Numbered from the stretch's first letter, positions 1-6,874 are shown. The stretch is DNA of 13,362 bases from JAHFUI01 sp041485905 (GCA_041485905.1 JBGPKK010000125.1:1-13362); one strand, 5' to 3'. The notes: a model not told the origin generated them from the letters alone. Translations and numbers: made by a program.

Positions 1-1
1 C

Positions 2-631
2 ACCCGACAGAACCAGACGTCGAATGCGATCGCGCTCAACCTGAACGCGCGGCCCCGTAACGGCCTGGTCATTCAGGGCGGCTTCAACACGAACAACACA
101 TCGTTCGACTACTGCGCGCTCCGTGCGGGGATTCCGGAGCTGACCATCCTCGGCTCCAACAGCCCGACCAATCCGTATTGCGACTACAGCACGGGCTGGA
201 TCACGCGCTTCACGGCGCTCGGCTCCTACACGATTCCGCGGATCGACGCGCAGATCGGCGCGACCATGCGCAGCGATAAGGGCGCACTGCTCGCGGCGAA
301 TTGGGCGGCGCCGAACTCGGCGATCGCGCCGTCCCTTGGCCGGAATCTGTCGAACAACGCACCAACCGCCACCGTGAACCTGATCACGCCGGGAACGTTG
401 TACGGCGACCGCGTCAATGAACTCGACCTGCGGCTGGCGAAGAACATCCGCGTCGGCCGCCTGCGGACCAACGTCGGCGTCGATATCTATAACGTGTTCA
501 ACAGCGCGGCGGTGTTGACATATAACCAGACGTTCGTGGCGGCGTCGGCCACCTCCGCCGGGAGCTGGCTGCAGCCGACGTCCGTGCTGCAAGCGCGGTT
601 CTTCAAGGTGAGCGCGCAAATTGATTTCTAA
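2..631 (+). CDS. TonB-dependent receptor, C-terminal part (5' end outside window)
   Basis: The reading frame is open from the first bases of the window to TAA at 629-631 and gives about 209 residues with no start, so this is the 3' end of a larger gene. The product would be the end of an outer-membrane beta-barrel that imports a ligand using TonB energy. Support comes from alternating polar and hydrophobic strands, the near-terminal segment V-G-V-D-I-Y-N-V-F-N followed by a Y-N-Q-T-F strand, and a terminal phenylalanine (V-S-A-Q-I-D-F), the usual outer-membrane insertion signal. This ending is typical of the large carboxypeptidase-regulatory-domain TonB receptors of Acidobacteriota. The plug and any N-terminal domain are not visible, so the ligand cannot be named. 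The hydrolase-rich surroundings suggest a plant-polymer or aromatic-ester fragment; that is inference. Confidence 0.85.
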   Translation, partial: TRQNQTSNAIALNLNARPRNGLVIQGGFNTNNTSFDYCALRAGIPELTILGSNSPTNPYCDYSTGWITRFTALGSYTIPRIDAQIGATMRSDKGALLAANWAAPNSAIAPSLGRNLSNNAPTATVNLITPGTLYGDRVNELDLRLAKNIRVGRLRTNVGVDIYNVFNSAAVLTYNQTFVAASATSAGSWLQPTSVLQARFFKVSAQIDF

Positions 632-793
632 ACTTCTCGCGATCGACATCGCCGGGGCATTCGCCGCCCCGGCGGCCGCCGCGGACGCGTGATTGGCACC
701 TGGATGTCCGGCGCCGGTCCGTCCGCGAAAACCTACGTGTTCAAGACCCATGACAACGCATGCGAAATCGAATCGACCTTCGCCTGTATCTGA
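621..793 (+). pseudogene. Remnant of a small exported protein (signal peptide, then frameshift)
   Basis: From TTG at 621, overlapping the receptor stop codon, one frame reads like a Sec signal peptide: M-I-S-K-L-L-A-I-D-I-A-G-A-F, then an alanine-rich cleavage region ending in A-D-A, and stops at 690-692. The adjacent frame continues from 689 with V-I-G-T-W-M-S-G-A-G and ends at TGA 791-793. Removing two bases near 687-688 joins them as A-A-D-V-I-G-T-W, a common start for small exported Acidobacteriota proteins. The second part soon loses any family look (N-A-C-E-I-E-S-T) and overlaps the start of the next gene at 760, so it is probably truncated as well. Chance similarity cannot be excluded. 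No function is proposed. Confidence 0.4.
650..674 (+). terminator. GC-rich hairpin after the TonB receptor gene
   Basis: CGCCGGGGC at 650-658 pairs perfectly with GCCCCGGCG at 666-674 across a 7-base loop, 18 bases after the receptor stop codon. No T-run follows, so it is not a textbook intrinsic terminator. It could be an RNA-stabilising or pausing hairpin, or a chance product of GC-rich signal-peptide codons in the remnant it overlaps. Confidence 0.25.
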
Positions 794-1578
794 TCGCCGC
801 GGCACTGATGGCGCTTTCCTCGGCGCTCTCCGCCCAGTGGCTGAATTACCCGACGCCCGGCGTGCCGCGCACGGCCGACGGCCAGCCCGACATGTCAGCG
901 CCGGCGCCGCGTACGGCGGACGGGAAACCGGACCTGAGCGGCATGTGGGGCTGGGACACGCCCGCCAAGTGCGGCGCGCACTGTAATGACACCCAGATTT
1001 CGCGCGAGTTCCTGAACGTCGCCGCCTCGCTGAAAACCCCGGTGCCGTATCAGCCGGACGTGGAGGATCTCGTGAAGCGGCGCATGGCGGCGCAGGACGA
1101 GGATCCGAACGTCCACTGCATGCCGCGCGGCGCCCCGCGGATCTGGACCGACGACTACTACAAACGGATCGTTGAGGTCCCGGGCCGCGTGATCATCCTC
1201 ACCGAACGCAACATGCAATACCGGCAGATCTTCACCGACGGCCGGCCGCTGCCCGAGGATCAGAATCCGACGTGGAACGGCTATTCGACGGCGAAATGGG
1301 ATGGCGACACGCTGGTGGTGCAGACCTCCGGCTTTCGCGACGATCTCTGGCTGGATGCGTTTGGACACCCGTTCGGAAACTCCGGCAGGCTGACGGAGCG
1401 GATTCGCCGGCCGGAGTTCGGGACGCTGGAAATCGAGATGACCTTCGACGATCCGAAGTTCTACACCGCGCCCTGGTCGGTGACGATCAGGCAGCCGCTC
1501 GCGCTCGACAGCGAACTGCTCGACTACTACTGCCTCGAGAACGAAAAAGACTGGGCGCACATGAAGAACAACAAGTGA
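760..1578 (+). CDS. Exported protein of unknown function (W-D-G-D-T-L-V-V family)
   Basis: 272 residues. Residues 1-26 form a signal peptide (R-N-R at the N-terminus, hydrophobic core, A-L-S-A-Q cleavage region), so the product acts outside the cytoplasm. A tandem motif follows, P-R-T-A-D-G-Q-P-D-M-S (36-46) and P-R-T-A-D-G-K-P-D-L-S (50-60), which is typical of a large, uncharacterised Acidobacteriota family. The core holds W-D-G-D-T-L-V-V (180-187), L-T-E-R (211-214), D-P-K-F-Y-T-A-P-W (231-239) and Y-Y-C-L-E-N (256-261). The same blocks occur in the minus-strand gene at 5691-6712, so the two are homologues. Cysteines at 71, 75, 120 and 258 may form disulfides. No catalytic motif is recognised. 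ATG 760 has no clear Shine-Dalgarno, but the signal peptide begins there. Function unknown; existence as a gene is secure. Confidence 0.85.
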   Translation: MRNRIDLRLYLIAAALMALSSALSAQWLNYPTPGVPRTADGQPDMSAPAPRTADGKPDLSGMWGWDTPAKCGAHCNDTQISREFLNVAASLKTPVPYQPDVEDLVKRRMAAQDEDPNVHCMPRGAPRIWTDDYYKRIVEVPGRVIILTERNMQYRQIFTDGRPLPEDQNPTWNGYSTAKWDGDTLVVQTSGFRDDLWLDAFGHPFGNSGRLTERIRRPEFGTLEIEMTFDDPKFYTAPWSVTIRQPLALDSELLDYYCLENEKDWAHMKNNK

Positions 1579-1609
1579 ACAGCAACGACGGACCGCCCGA
1601 CGCGGCCGG

Positions 1610-1756
1610 CTAGACGCTCTGCGGAAACGTGCCGAGAAATGCCACCGCGTCGAAGCCTGCCGGTGGCCGCACGGTCGCATGGATGTGGCGCTCGTACGCG
1701 CCTGATGGGTGAAGACCGTACAGAAGCGCGAGCCGTGGGTGTTCGTCAGATCCCAG
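1610..1756 (-). pseudogene. Possible C-terminal tail of a lost minus-strand gene
   Basis: Reading leftward from about 1756, one minus-strand frame gives a protein-like stretch, G-S-D-E-H-P-R-L-A-L-L-Y-G, then Y-E-R-H-I-H-A-T-V and G-F-D-A-V-A-F-L-G-T-F-P, ending in TAG (1612-1610). The balanced composition and alternating hydrophobic pattern look like a real carboxy terminus. There is no credible start; upstream the frame stays open but turns into arginine- and glycine-rich shadow-like sequence. It partly overlaps the plus-strand beta-helix remnant. I do not recognise the family. This is a weak call that a database search would settle. Confidence 0.25.
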
Positions 1757-1951
1757 ACCAGCGGACCGGATCCGGCCTGCGACGCCGGCCGGATCGTCTC
1801 CGGCGGCGCGTTTGGCCTGAAGCCTGGATCGACACCCGTTGATCGTGGAAAGACGTTGTCAAACGTGACGGATGGATTCGCCGGCGCGGCTCCCGACCTC
1901 GGGGCGATCGAGTTGGGGCAGACAGCGCCGCATGACGGGCCGCGCGACTGA
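1706..1951 (+). pseudogene. C-terminal remnant of a right-handed beta-helix repeat protein
   Basis: The frame is open from just after a stop at 1703-1705 to TGA at 1949-1951. Its second half reads G-A-F-G-L-K-P-G-S-T-P-V-D-R-G, then N-V-T-D-G-F-A-G-A-A-P-D-L-G-A-I-E-L-G-Q, then P-H-D-G-P-R-D. The series 'L-K-P-G-S ... V-D-x-G ... N-x-x-D-G-F-x-G-x-A-P-D-L-G-A-x-E-x-G' is the characteristic end of parallel beta-helix proteins, often polysaccharide lyases or surface proteins, where repeats stop at the last coil. Nothing resembling the preceding several hundred residues is present; the previous gene ends at 1578. This is therefore a decayed or recombination-trimmed gene end, just ahead of the MBL gene's ribosome-binding site. 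The link to polysaccharide cleavage is inference. Confidence 0.55.
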
Positions 1952-1971
1952 CGCGCCGATGGAGGAGTGCG

Positions 1972-2979
1972 ATGAGGGGTTGTCTGCTGTTCGTGGCCGC
2001 GGTGTCCGGTGCGATGACATTGACGGTTCAGGCCCAGGCGCCTGTTCCGGTTACAGCTGAAAGCCTCGTGAGGGCTGCAAAGCGCGCCGCGGGTACCGAT
2101 TACGCAGGGACGTTCCTTCGCATCTGTGTGGCGCCGGATAATGTCGAGGGCGCTGCGGACCGGGGCGCTGCGGGCCGAGGGGCTGCGCCGCACGCCGCCC
2201 GCACGGTGCCTGACCGCGCGCTCTGGTACGCAAAGCCCTACAAGGTTTTCGAAAATCTCTACTTCGTCGGCACGAAGATTCACTCCTCCTGGGCGCTCAC
2301 GACGAACGACGGCATCGTCCTCATCGACACGCTGTTCGATTACGCCATCGAGCCGGAGATTGTCGAGGGCCTGACGACGCTTGGTCTCGATCCGCGCAAG
2401 ATCAAGTACGTGCTGATCAGCCACGCGCATGGCGATCACGACCAGGGTGCCGCGCTGCTCCAGAGCCGGTATGGCGCAAAGATCGTGATGGGCGCGGCGG
2501 ATTGGGATTCGACGCTCCCGCGTCCCGCCTCAGCTCCCGGTGGCGTGCCAAAGCGCGACGTTGTCGTCGGACCCGAAGGCACGAAGATCACGCTCGGCGA
2601 CACGACCGTCGACGTGATCGCCACGCCGGGTCACACGCCCGGCACGCTGTCGTACATTTTCCCGGTCAGGGACAAGGGACGCCCGGTGGTTGTCGCGTAC
2701 GCCGGCGGCACGGCGTTCAACTTCCCGCGGCGGGCGGAGAACTTCGCCATCTACCGCGACAGCCAGAACAAGTTGGCGAAAGCGGCGGCGGCGGCTGGCG
2801 CGACGGTCGTGATGTCGAACCACACCGAGTTCGACCGCGCGTACGATCGCGTGCGGATCGCGCAACTGCCGCGCACGGTGGGCGAGAAGCATCCGTACGA
2901 GACCGACACGGCCACTGTGCTGCGGTATTTCGATATCGGCGCTGACTGCGCGGAGGCGCAGCGGCTGTCGATGCCGTAA
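1972..2979 (+). CDS. Secreted metallo-beta-lactamase-fold hydrolase, subclass B3-like
   Basis: 335 residues, starting at ATG 1972 behind GGAGGA at 1961-1966. A signal peptide covers about residues 1-22 (V-Q-A-Q-A). A low-complexity Ala/Gly/Arg linker lies at 60-77, and the MBL domain runs from about 90 to 320. The zinc ligands look complete: H151-A-H153-G-D155-H156, H221 in T-P-G-H-T-P-G-T, and H284 in M-S-N-H-T-E-F-D. The His in S-N-H in place of a Cys makes this the B3-like type, the class of L1 and of many environmental relatives with unproven substrates. The exported location fits such hydrolases, but the neighbours suggest catabolism rather than antibiotic defence. A lactonase, esterase or beta-lactam role is possible. 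It ends 17 bases from the convergent stop of the broken tannase gene. Confidence 0.85.
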   Translation: MRGCLLFVAAVSGAMTLTVQAQAPVPVTAESLVRAAKRAAGTDYAGTFLRICVAPDNVEGAADRGAAGRGAAPHAARTVPDRALWYAKPYKVFENLYFVGTKIHSSWALTTNDGIVLIDTLFDYAIEPEIVEGLTTLGLDPRKIKYVLISHAHGDHDQGAALLQSRYGAKIVMGAADWDSTLPRPASAPGGVPKRDVVVGPEGTKITLGDTTVDVIATPGHTPGTLSYIFPVRDKGRPVVVAYAGGTAFNFPRRAENFAIYRDSQNKLAKAAAAAGATVVMSNHTEFDRAYDRVRIAQLPRTVGEKHPYETDTATVLRYFDIGADCAEAQRLSMP

Positions 2980-2996
2980 GACGGCGGTCGCGGACG

Positions 2997-4659
2997 CTAG
3001 AAAGCCCGGTCAAGCGGCGACCGCGCCGGGGCTCCGCCGGCCGCCGCGACGCACGTGAAGTTTGCGCCATCTTGCAGGTTGCCAGTGCCGGTGTAGCGCG
3101 CGTACGACGGATACGCGCAGAGCGGACGCGTCCGTCCCGGGAAGTACGGCGCGCCGGGCCGCGCCGACGCCTCGATGCGAGAGGCGCGGCGCCCTTCTCG
3201 ACCCAGTCGACGATGGCGGCGAGGCCGTCGAAGCTGTCCCTCGCGGGACCGCCGGCGCAGTGATTCATGCCTGGCACGAGGAACAGCCGGGCCCAGCGCG
3301 CGGTGGCGTCGGGCCCGCCGTTGTTGCGCACGAGACGCTGGTAATAGTCGATCGACTCCAGCGCCGAGAAGATGGGATCGGCCGTGCCGTGGAAGATCAG
3401 CAGCTTGCCGCCGCGCTTGCGGAACGCGGAGAGCGCCGCGTCGCGGTAGGTGTCGAACACCGCGGAGAACGCCTGCATGCGCGCCGGATCGCGATCGAAA
3501 TCGAACTGCGTGATCGCCAGCGCCGGGTCGGGAGGCGTGATGAATTCGTACGCCAGCGCACCGGCCATCAGCGTCGCGTGCGCCGAGTTGGGCGTGCCGG
3601 TTTGCGACGAGCCCAGCTTCCACTGCCGCCAGCCGGGTGCGGCGATCCCCGGATCCCAGGCTTGGCCCAGGCTTGGCCGACGTGGAGCGCGCGTCCTGCT
3701 GAATCGCGCGGGCCGCCGAACGCCCGTTCTAGAGCCGCGACCTGGTCCGACGTCAGGCAGCTCGCGTCTTTCGCGCCCGCGCACTGGACGGTCTTCGGAT
3801 CGAAGCGGCAGGCCTCGGGACGGAGGACCATCCCATCGGTCGCCCCGTCCGCCCCGTCGCACGCCGCAGTGATACCGCGGCCCACATGCGCGAGGTCGGT
3901 GTCGCTGAACGCGCGGCTGAGGACGCGCTGGCCGTCCGCATTCGTTGGAGCCACCGAGAGGTAGGTCTGCGTGTCCCAGGCCGCCGCGATCGTCGCGCCG
4001 CTCGACACGCTCATCGCGGGCGCGCAGATGGCGATGCCGTCGAAGTGCGCCGGGTAGCGCTCGGCGAACATCATGCCCTGCCGTCCCCCTCCGGAGCAGC
4101 CGACGAAGTACTTCCGCGTCGGGGCGCGGCCGTAGTACCGCGACAGGACGGCTATCGCGATCGCGTAGGTGCGCTCGTGGGCCGCGTACGCATGGTCCAC
4201 GCGCGCCACTGGATCCAGGCCGAACTCCGGAATCACACCCTGATGGCCGGCATCCGTCGTCACGACGGCGAAGCCGCGCTGGATGCCGGTGTCCGGGAAC
4301 GAGCCCGTGTTTCGGCCGACCGCCGGCGCCACCGCGCCGTCGTTGCCGCCGCCGCCCTGATACAGGAATCGTCTATTCCACATCGTCGGCAAGCGCAGTT
4401 CGAAGCGTGTCTCGTACGCCTTGCCGTCGGTGCCGGTGTGCGGCGCCGCGGATCCGCGGACCACGCACTGAGCCGGCTGCGAGGCGGACGCGGCGTCGTA
4501 CCTAATGGTCAGCGCCGTGCCTGCCGCGAACGTCACGGTGCCGAGCGCGGAGCAGGCCGGCGCCCCGGGAGGCTCCGCCGCGGCGGCACGGCCGGCGATC
4601 ATGGCAAATGTCGTTACCGCGAGAGAGACACAGGCGGATGAAATGTGTCGCGTCAACAT
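2997..4659 (-). pseudogene. Tannase/feruloyl esterase family, frameshifted twice
   Basis: ATG at 4659-4657, stop TAG at 2999-2997. The first frame (to about 3679) has a signal peptide at residues 1-28 and the nucleophile elbow G-C188-S189-G-G-G-R. It also has the paired-cysteine region of the lid. The catalytic Asp (H-G-T-A-D-P-I-F-S) and His (G-M-N-H-C-A-G-G) lie in a second frame, and the end (F-P-G-R-T-R-P-L-C-A-Y-P) in a third. Rejoined, it is a full-length (about 550 residues) member of the CS-D-HC tannase family, whose Cys beside Ser and Cys beside His form a disulfide. It closely resembles the intact gene at 9163-10728. An 11-bp duplication (3655-3678) causes the first shift; a one-base loss or two-base gain near 3177-3184 causes the second. 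As it stands it should yield a truncated protein lacking Asp and His. Confidence 0.85.
3655..3678. repeat. Exact 11-bp tandem duplication inside the tannase gene
   Basis: CAGGCTTGGCC occurs at 3657-3667 and again at 3668-3678; the two preceding bases also fit the 11-base period. Because 11 is not a multiple of 3, the extra copy shifts the minus-strand frame. Deleting one copy joins the two halves as H-V-G-Q-A-W-D-P-G-I-A-A-P-G, which aligns with Y-P-G-F-A-W-D-T-G in the intact paralogue. Confidence 0.9.
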
Positions 4660-4734
4660 GATCGAGTGCGTCCTCGCCCGGCCGCGTCATTGTTTGTGCG
4701 ATACTGCCGCCGTCGCAGGGATTCGTGACACTGC

Positions 4735-4740
4735 AGGAGG
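4735..4740 (+). promoter_or_regulatory. Ribosome-binding site that fixes the VOC gene start
   Basis: AGGAGG lies five bases before GTG 4746. It lies inside the alternative in-frame reading from GTG 4725, so the later GTG is the likely true start. That choice also places a good signal peptide at the N-terminus. Confidence 0.75.
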
Positions 4741-4745
4741 ATCGC

Positions 4746-5612
4746 GTGAGTCGGTACATAACCGGCGTCGTGAGCGGGCTGGTGCTTCTGACTGGCGTAC
4801 TGCGGCTCGGGATCACCGTAACGGCGCAGGCGTCGTTGCCGCTCGCGAATCTCGGCATCGAGCACCTCGATATCGTGGTGCCGGATCCGGCGGCGTCCGC
4901 GCGTTGGTATGCGCGGATCTTCCGCACCTCGCTGCACCAGCAACCGGTCCGCGACACACTGCGGTACTTTGTGTTGCTCGGCGACCTTCCGGCGGACCGC
5001 CAGATCGGTTACATCGCGATAGGCGCGGCGCAGGGACGAGCACCTTCGATCGGACACTACTGCGTGCTCGCACAGGCGTACGGGCGCGAGACGTTCGCCG
5101 CGGCGCTGCGGGCGGCGGGTTTACCGGCCCAGCCGACGGCGCCGGGTCCCATCGGCATGTGGCCCGATCCCGATGGGCTCGAACTGCAGCTCTTCCAGCC
5201 GCCGGCGGGCCTCGTCACCGCCGCCGTCGACTCACCGCTGCCCGTCGAAGGCACCGGCGTCGTTTCGCCGCTGGGCCTCGACCATGTGCTGCTTCAGGTA
5301 TCGAACCTCGAGCGGTCGCTCGCTTACTACCGGGCGCTGTATGGAGCCGCGGCCGAGCGTCCGCGCGAAGCAAACGGTCGCGTGTGGTTCCAGCTCGAGC
5401 GGGGAACGCGTCTTGGTCTGGAACAGACGGCGGGCGGTGTTCGCATCGCTCACTACGCGATTCGCGTGGCGCCGTTCGATCGGCAGACGGTGACCAGGCG
5501 GCTCGGCGAGCTCGGAGTGCGCGTGCTGCCGGCCTCGGACGAACCCGATGTGATCCGCTTTGCCGACGACAACGGCATCACAGTGGAACTGCGGGCCGCT
5601 ACCGCCGGATGA
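4746..5612 (+). CDS. Exported protein with two VOC (glyoxalase/extradiol-dioxygenase fold) domains
   Basis: 288 residues from GTG 4746. Residues 1-29 look like a signal peptide (V-V-S-G-L-V-L-L-T-G core, V-T-A-Q-A end), unusual for VOC proteins, which are mostly cytoplasmic. Domain 1 spans about 35-155 and domain 2 about 175-285. Both show the beta-alpha-beta-beta-beta pattern: G-I-E-H-L-D-I-V-V and G-L-D-H-V-L-L-Q-V open the domains. Candidate metal ligands are H40, H104 and E146 in domain 1, and H180, H236 and E281 in domain 2, so each domain could hold a His-His-Glu set as in type I extradiol dioxygenases. P-D-P-D-G-L-E-L-Q (140-148) is the classic VOC end motif. Substrate unknown; ring cleavage of phenolics released by neighbouring tannases is conceivable but inferred. 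It is divergent from the broken tannase gene and shares an 86-base upstream region with it. Confidence 0.8.
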   Translation: MSRYITGVVSGLVLLTGVLRLGITVTAQASLPLANLGIEHLDIVVPDPAASARWYARIFRTSLHQQPVRDTLRYFVLLGDLPADRQIGYIAIGAAQGRAPSIGHYCVLAQAYGRETFAAALRAAGLPAQPTAPGPIGMWPDPDGLELQLFQPPAGLVTAAVDSPLPVEGTGVVSPLGLDHVLLQVSNLERSLAYYRALYGAAAERPREANGRVWFQLERGTRLGLEQTAGGVRIAHYAIRVAPFDRQTVTRRLGELGVRVLPASDEPDVIRFADDNGITVELRAATAG

Positions 5613-5617
5613 CAACA

Positions 5618-5633
5618 GGCGCCGCCTGGCGCC
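5618..5633. terminator. Hairpin between convergent genes
   Basis: GGCGCC (5618-5623), GCCT loop, GGCGCC (5628-5633), starting six bases after the VOC stop and about 60 bases from the end of the opposing gene. It folds the same way on both strands, as a bidirectional terminator would, but lacks a T-run. It is short, and self-complementary GC hexamers are common here. Confidence 0.3.
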
Positions 5634-5690
5634 ACGAAACTGCGGCCCGATACGCCCGGCACCGGCGTTTCCCTGCGATCAAGGAAGAAG

Positions 5691-6712
5691 TCACCGCGCC
5701 GTTCGCTCGGCCCGCTCCAAGGCCCGCGCCGCGGAGAGCATGTTGGTCATGCCGGCGTTGCCTTCGTGGCACGCGTACTCGAACACCCGGCGTCGTCGGG
5801 TCGCGACTTCATGTCGAGCGCGGCCGTCCACGCCGCCGTCCACGTCGCCGGATCGGTGAAGGTCACCTGATACTGCATCGCATCGCGGCTCGTGCGCGTG
5901 AACCGCTCCGTCAGCCGGAGGCCCGGCGACGACCCGCGGTTGGCCGCCTTGAGGTTGGTCGTCTCCACGACGAGCGTCGTCCCGTCCCAGCGGCCGCGCG
6001 CATTGCCCATGTACATCCGGATCTTCGGCGACAGCGGCGGACGTTCCGACGCACGCGACTCGATCGGGATGATGCGTGTATCGTGAATCAGCTCGTAGGT
6101 GATGGCGACGTAGCCCGCGCTCTGCGTGATCCGCATGTTGGCGTTGTAGACCGCCGGGATCATCGCGTCGGGAAAGCCTCCGCCGTGGACGATGCAGCGG
6201 ACGCCGAGGCCGTACTCGTCGTACGAGTCGCACGGTTCGCCGCCGAGCAGGCTGCCACACCGCTGAATGGGAATCGTCGCGGCCGTCGGCGTGCGCGGCG
6301 GAAGCCGGCCATCGGGCGGATCGATCACGAGCGATGTGCGCCGCGATGTCGTGTTGTATTCGCGCCAGTGCGGAATCGGGGCGGTCGCGCCCTGCACACG
6401 GCCGGACAGGACGTCCACGGGCGCGAGGTCCTGCTCATCGCGGACGCGGACCTCCTGCAGGCGCTTCGCGTACTCCTCGTCGGTCAGGAACTGCCGCGCG
6501 CCGTACTGCGCGGGCCGCTCGAACGGCACGCCGTACTCGCCCTCGGTCGTCCACTCGCCGTGCAGATCGGGGTCGCCCCACGGCGTACGCGCGCGCCACG
6601 CGGTGTCGTTTCTGGTTTGCGCACCGGCCAAGTGCGTGGGTCCCATCAGGTGCGCCGACACCGCCATGGCGAACACGCCGGCGACGATCGTTCGAGCCGT
6701 CCTCGTTGTCAT
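5691..6712 (-). pseudogene. Exported W-D-G-T-T-L-V-V family protein, frameshifted near its 3' end
   Basis: ATG at 6712-6710; a signal peptide covers about residues 1-32 (ending H-L-A-G-A-Q). The mature part begins G-D-P-D-L-H-G-E-W-T and contains W-D-G-T-T-L-V-V-E-T, R-L-T-E-R-F-T-R and F-T-D-P-A-T-W-T-A-A-W, the same order of blocks as the 760-1578 protein, so these are paralogues of unknown function. The frame then leaves the family after D-D-A-G; the adjacent frame continues V-F-E-Y-A-C-H-E-G-N-A-G-M-T-N-M-L-S to TGA at 5693-5691. One extra G in the GGG run (plus strand CCC at 5786-5788) would restore a 340-residue protein. The loss is in a homopolymer, so an assembly error is a fair alternative to a real mutation. 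Without correction the protein ends at 5747 with a scrambled tail of about 13 residues. Confidence 0.75.
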
Positions 6713-6718
6713 CGGCTC

Positions 6719-6724
6719 ATTCTA
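6719..6724 (-). promoter_or_regulatory. Candidate -10 box giving a leaderless transcript
   Basis: On the minus strand TAGAAT (one mismatch to TATAAT) ends six bases before the ATG of the 5691-6712 gene. Transcription would start at or beside the ATG. That gene has no Shine-Dalgarno, which fits a leaderless message. No good -35 box sits 17 bases upstream, so the call is tentative. Confidence 0.35.
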
Positions 6725-6754
6725 TGACCCGGATGTGCCATTGCGACGGCGTGG

Positions 6755-6772
6755 TTCCAGTCTTGCCTGGAA
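6755..6772. repeat. Inverted repeat in the divergent intergenic region
   Basis: TTCCAG (6755-6760) and CTGGAA (6767-6772) are perfect inverted copies around a six-base centre, in the 220-base gap between the divergent genes at 5691-6712 and 6933-8297. Placement and symmetry suit an operator for a dimeric regulator, but no regulator gene is in the window and a match this short may be chance. Confidence 0.3.
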
Positions 6773-6845
6773 TTTGACGAGGCTCGACTGCGTGACCTGG
6801 CGCTCAATTCACGTCATCCTGACAATACAGGTTGGAGCTGTCGCG

Positions 6846-6874
6846 TTGACATCTCGCGCCGTCGTTAGTACAGA
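6846..6874 (+). promoter_or_regulatory. Candidate sigma-70-type promoter for the hydrolase operon
   Basis: TTGACA at 6846-6851 is a perfect -35 consensus. With a 17-base spacer the -10 position holds TACAGA (6869-6874), a partial match. The expected start would leave a leader of about 50 bases before ATG 6933, which has AGGAG at 6921-6925. It is the only strong -35 match I found ahead of the operon. Confidence 0.45.

Noticed and set aside
895..2439. 514-residue open frame on the minus strand
   Set aside because: It lies opposite two well-supported plus-strand genes, is rich in Arg and His as expected for GC-rich antisense frames, and shows no family motif. Only its 1610-1756 neighbourhood, in a different frame, was kept as a weak remnant.
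2984..3024. Inverted copies GCGGTCGC and GCGACCGC between the convergent MBL and tannase ends, considered as a terminator
   Set aside because: The arms are separated by 25 bases, one lies inside the tannase coding end, and no T-run follows; probably chance in GC-rich DNA.
4505..6727. 740-residue open frame on the plus strand
   Set aside because: It overlaps the tannase start, the VOC gene and the whole 5691-6712 gene. Its arginine-rich composition and lack of motifs mark it as a shadow frame.
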